DNA of 5,681 nt from CAYYNP01 sp964472545 (GTDB lineage: Bacteria; Planctomycetota; Planctomycetia; Pirellulales; Thermoguttaceae): NCBI GenBank assembly GCA_964472545.1, contig CAYYNP010000458.1, forward strand, positions 1 through 5,681. Direction: 5' to 3'. Position numbers and translations under genes: made by a program. The notes beneath the pieces are model-generated. The model searched no databases. It saw nothing but the letters and a program-made list of their open reading frames with translations, and had not been told where the DNA came from. Positions 5,650 through 5,681 of this stretch are shown here, piece after piece. Each line of letters starts with the position of its first letter. Positions within the stretch are counted from its first letter, which is position 1.

Positions 5650-5675
5650 GGAGCCCGAAAAAGGGGACTGGCTCC
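5650..5675. repeat. 6-bp inverted repeat around a GAAAAAGGGG core; possible edge of a REP-like dispersed repeat
   Basis: GGAGCC (5650-5655) and GGCTCC (5670-5675) are perfect inverted copies separated by 14 nt that contain CGAAAAAGGGG. The element runs to the window edge, so its full extent is unseen. Read on the minus strand, the loop contains CCCCTTTTT. This kind of small non-coding palindrome is typical of REP-type dispersed repeats, but copy number cannot be judged here. Confidence 0.35.
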
Positions 5676-5681
5676 GTCGAC

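Noticed and set aside
5629..5681. A new gene starting at GTG 5643 after an AGGAGA sequence
   Set aside because: Only 13 codons are visible before the edge, the residues show no family pattern, and the start would lie next to the inverted repeat. It cannot be supported.
5551..5681. An intrinsic terminator after the zinc-ribbon gene
   Set aside because: The near-palindrome at 5609-5628 is not followed by a T-run on the plus strand, and the CCCCTTTTT on the minus strand lies in a loop, not after a stem.

Overview
The window is high-GC bacterial DNA with all genes on the plus strand. The gene content points to a member of the Planctomycetota, probably a Pirellula-like lineage. The evidence is a large Ca-binding VCBS/UnbV (CRTAC1-type) protein, a cysteinyl-tRNA synthetase with an insert before the KISKS loop, an atypical RuvA, and loosely packed housekeeping genes in unusual combinations. 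This assignment is inference, because there is no rRNA or other marker here.

Layout: (1) 1-962, the 3' part of a secreted-type VCBS/ASPIC-UnbV protein whose start lies upstream. (2) 963-1124, a spacer holding a very good sigma-70-type promoter (TTGTCC, 17 bp, TATAAT). (3) 1125-1598 ispF and (4) 1609-3156 cysS, 10 bp apart, each with a Shine-Dalgarno sequence. (5) 3192-3698 ruvC. (6) A 78-bp spacer with a degenerate CAA-type heptamer array. (7) 3777-4403 ruvA, starting with TTG. (8) A second heptamer array (consensus YAGTAGG) that supplies the ruvA stop codon. (9) 4471-5550, a protein with two zinc ribbons and one C-terminal membrane anchor, of unknown function. (10) 5551-5681, a non-coding tail with a near-palindrome and a 6-bp inverted repeat that may be the edge of a dispersed repeat.

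How the genes work together: ispF (isoprenoid precursors by the MEP pathway) and cysS (tRNA charging) are probably co-transcribed from the promoter at 1042-1070, and ruvC may be read through from them. RuvC and RuvA belong to the Holliday-junction branch migration and resolution system. The third component, ruvB, is not in the window. The zinc-ribbon membrane protein has no visible link to its neighbours.

I see no convincing new defence system, mobile element, CRISPR array or RNA gene. The signals most worth a second look are the two different heptamer-repeat tracts that bracket ruvA, the remodelled acidic-pin hairpin of RuvA, the insert in CysRS, and the uncharacterised zinc-ribbon/tail-anchor protein.
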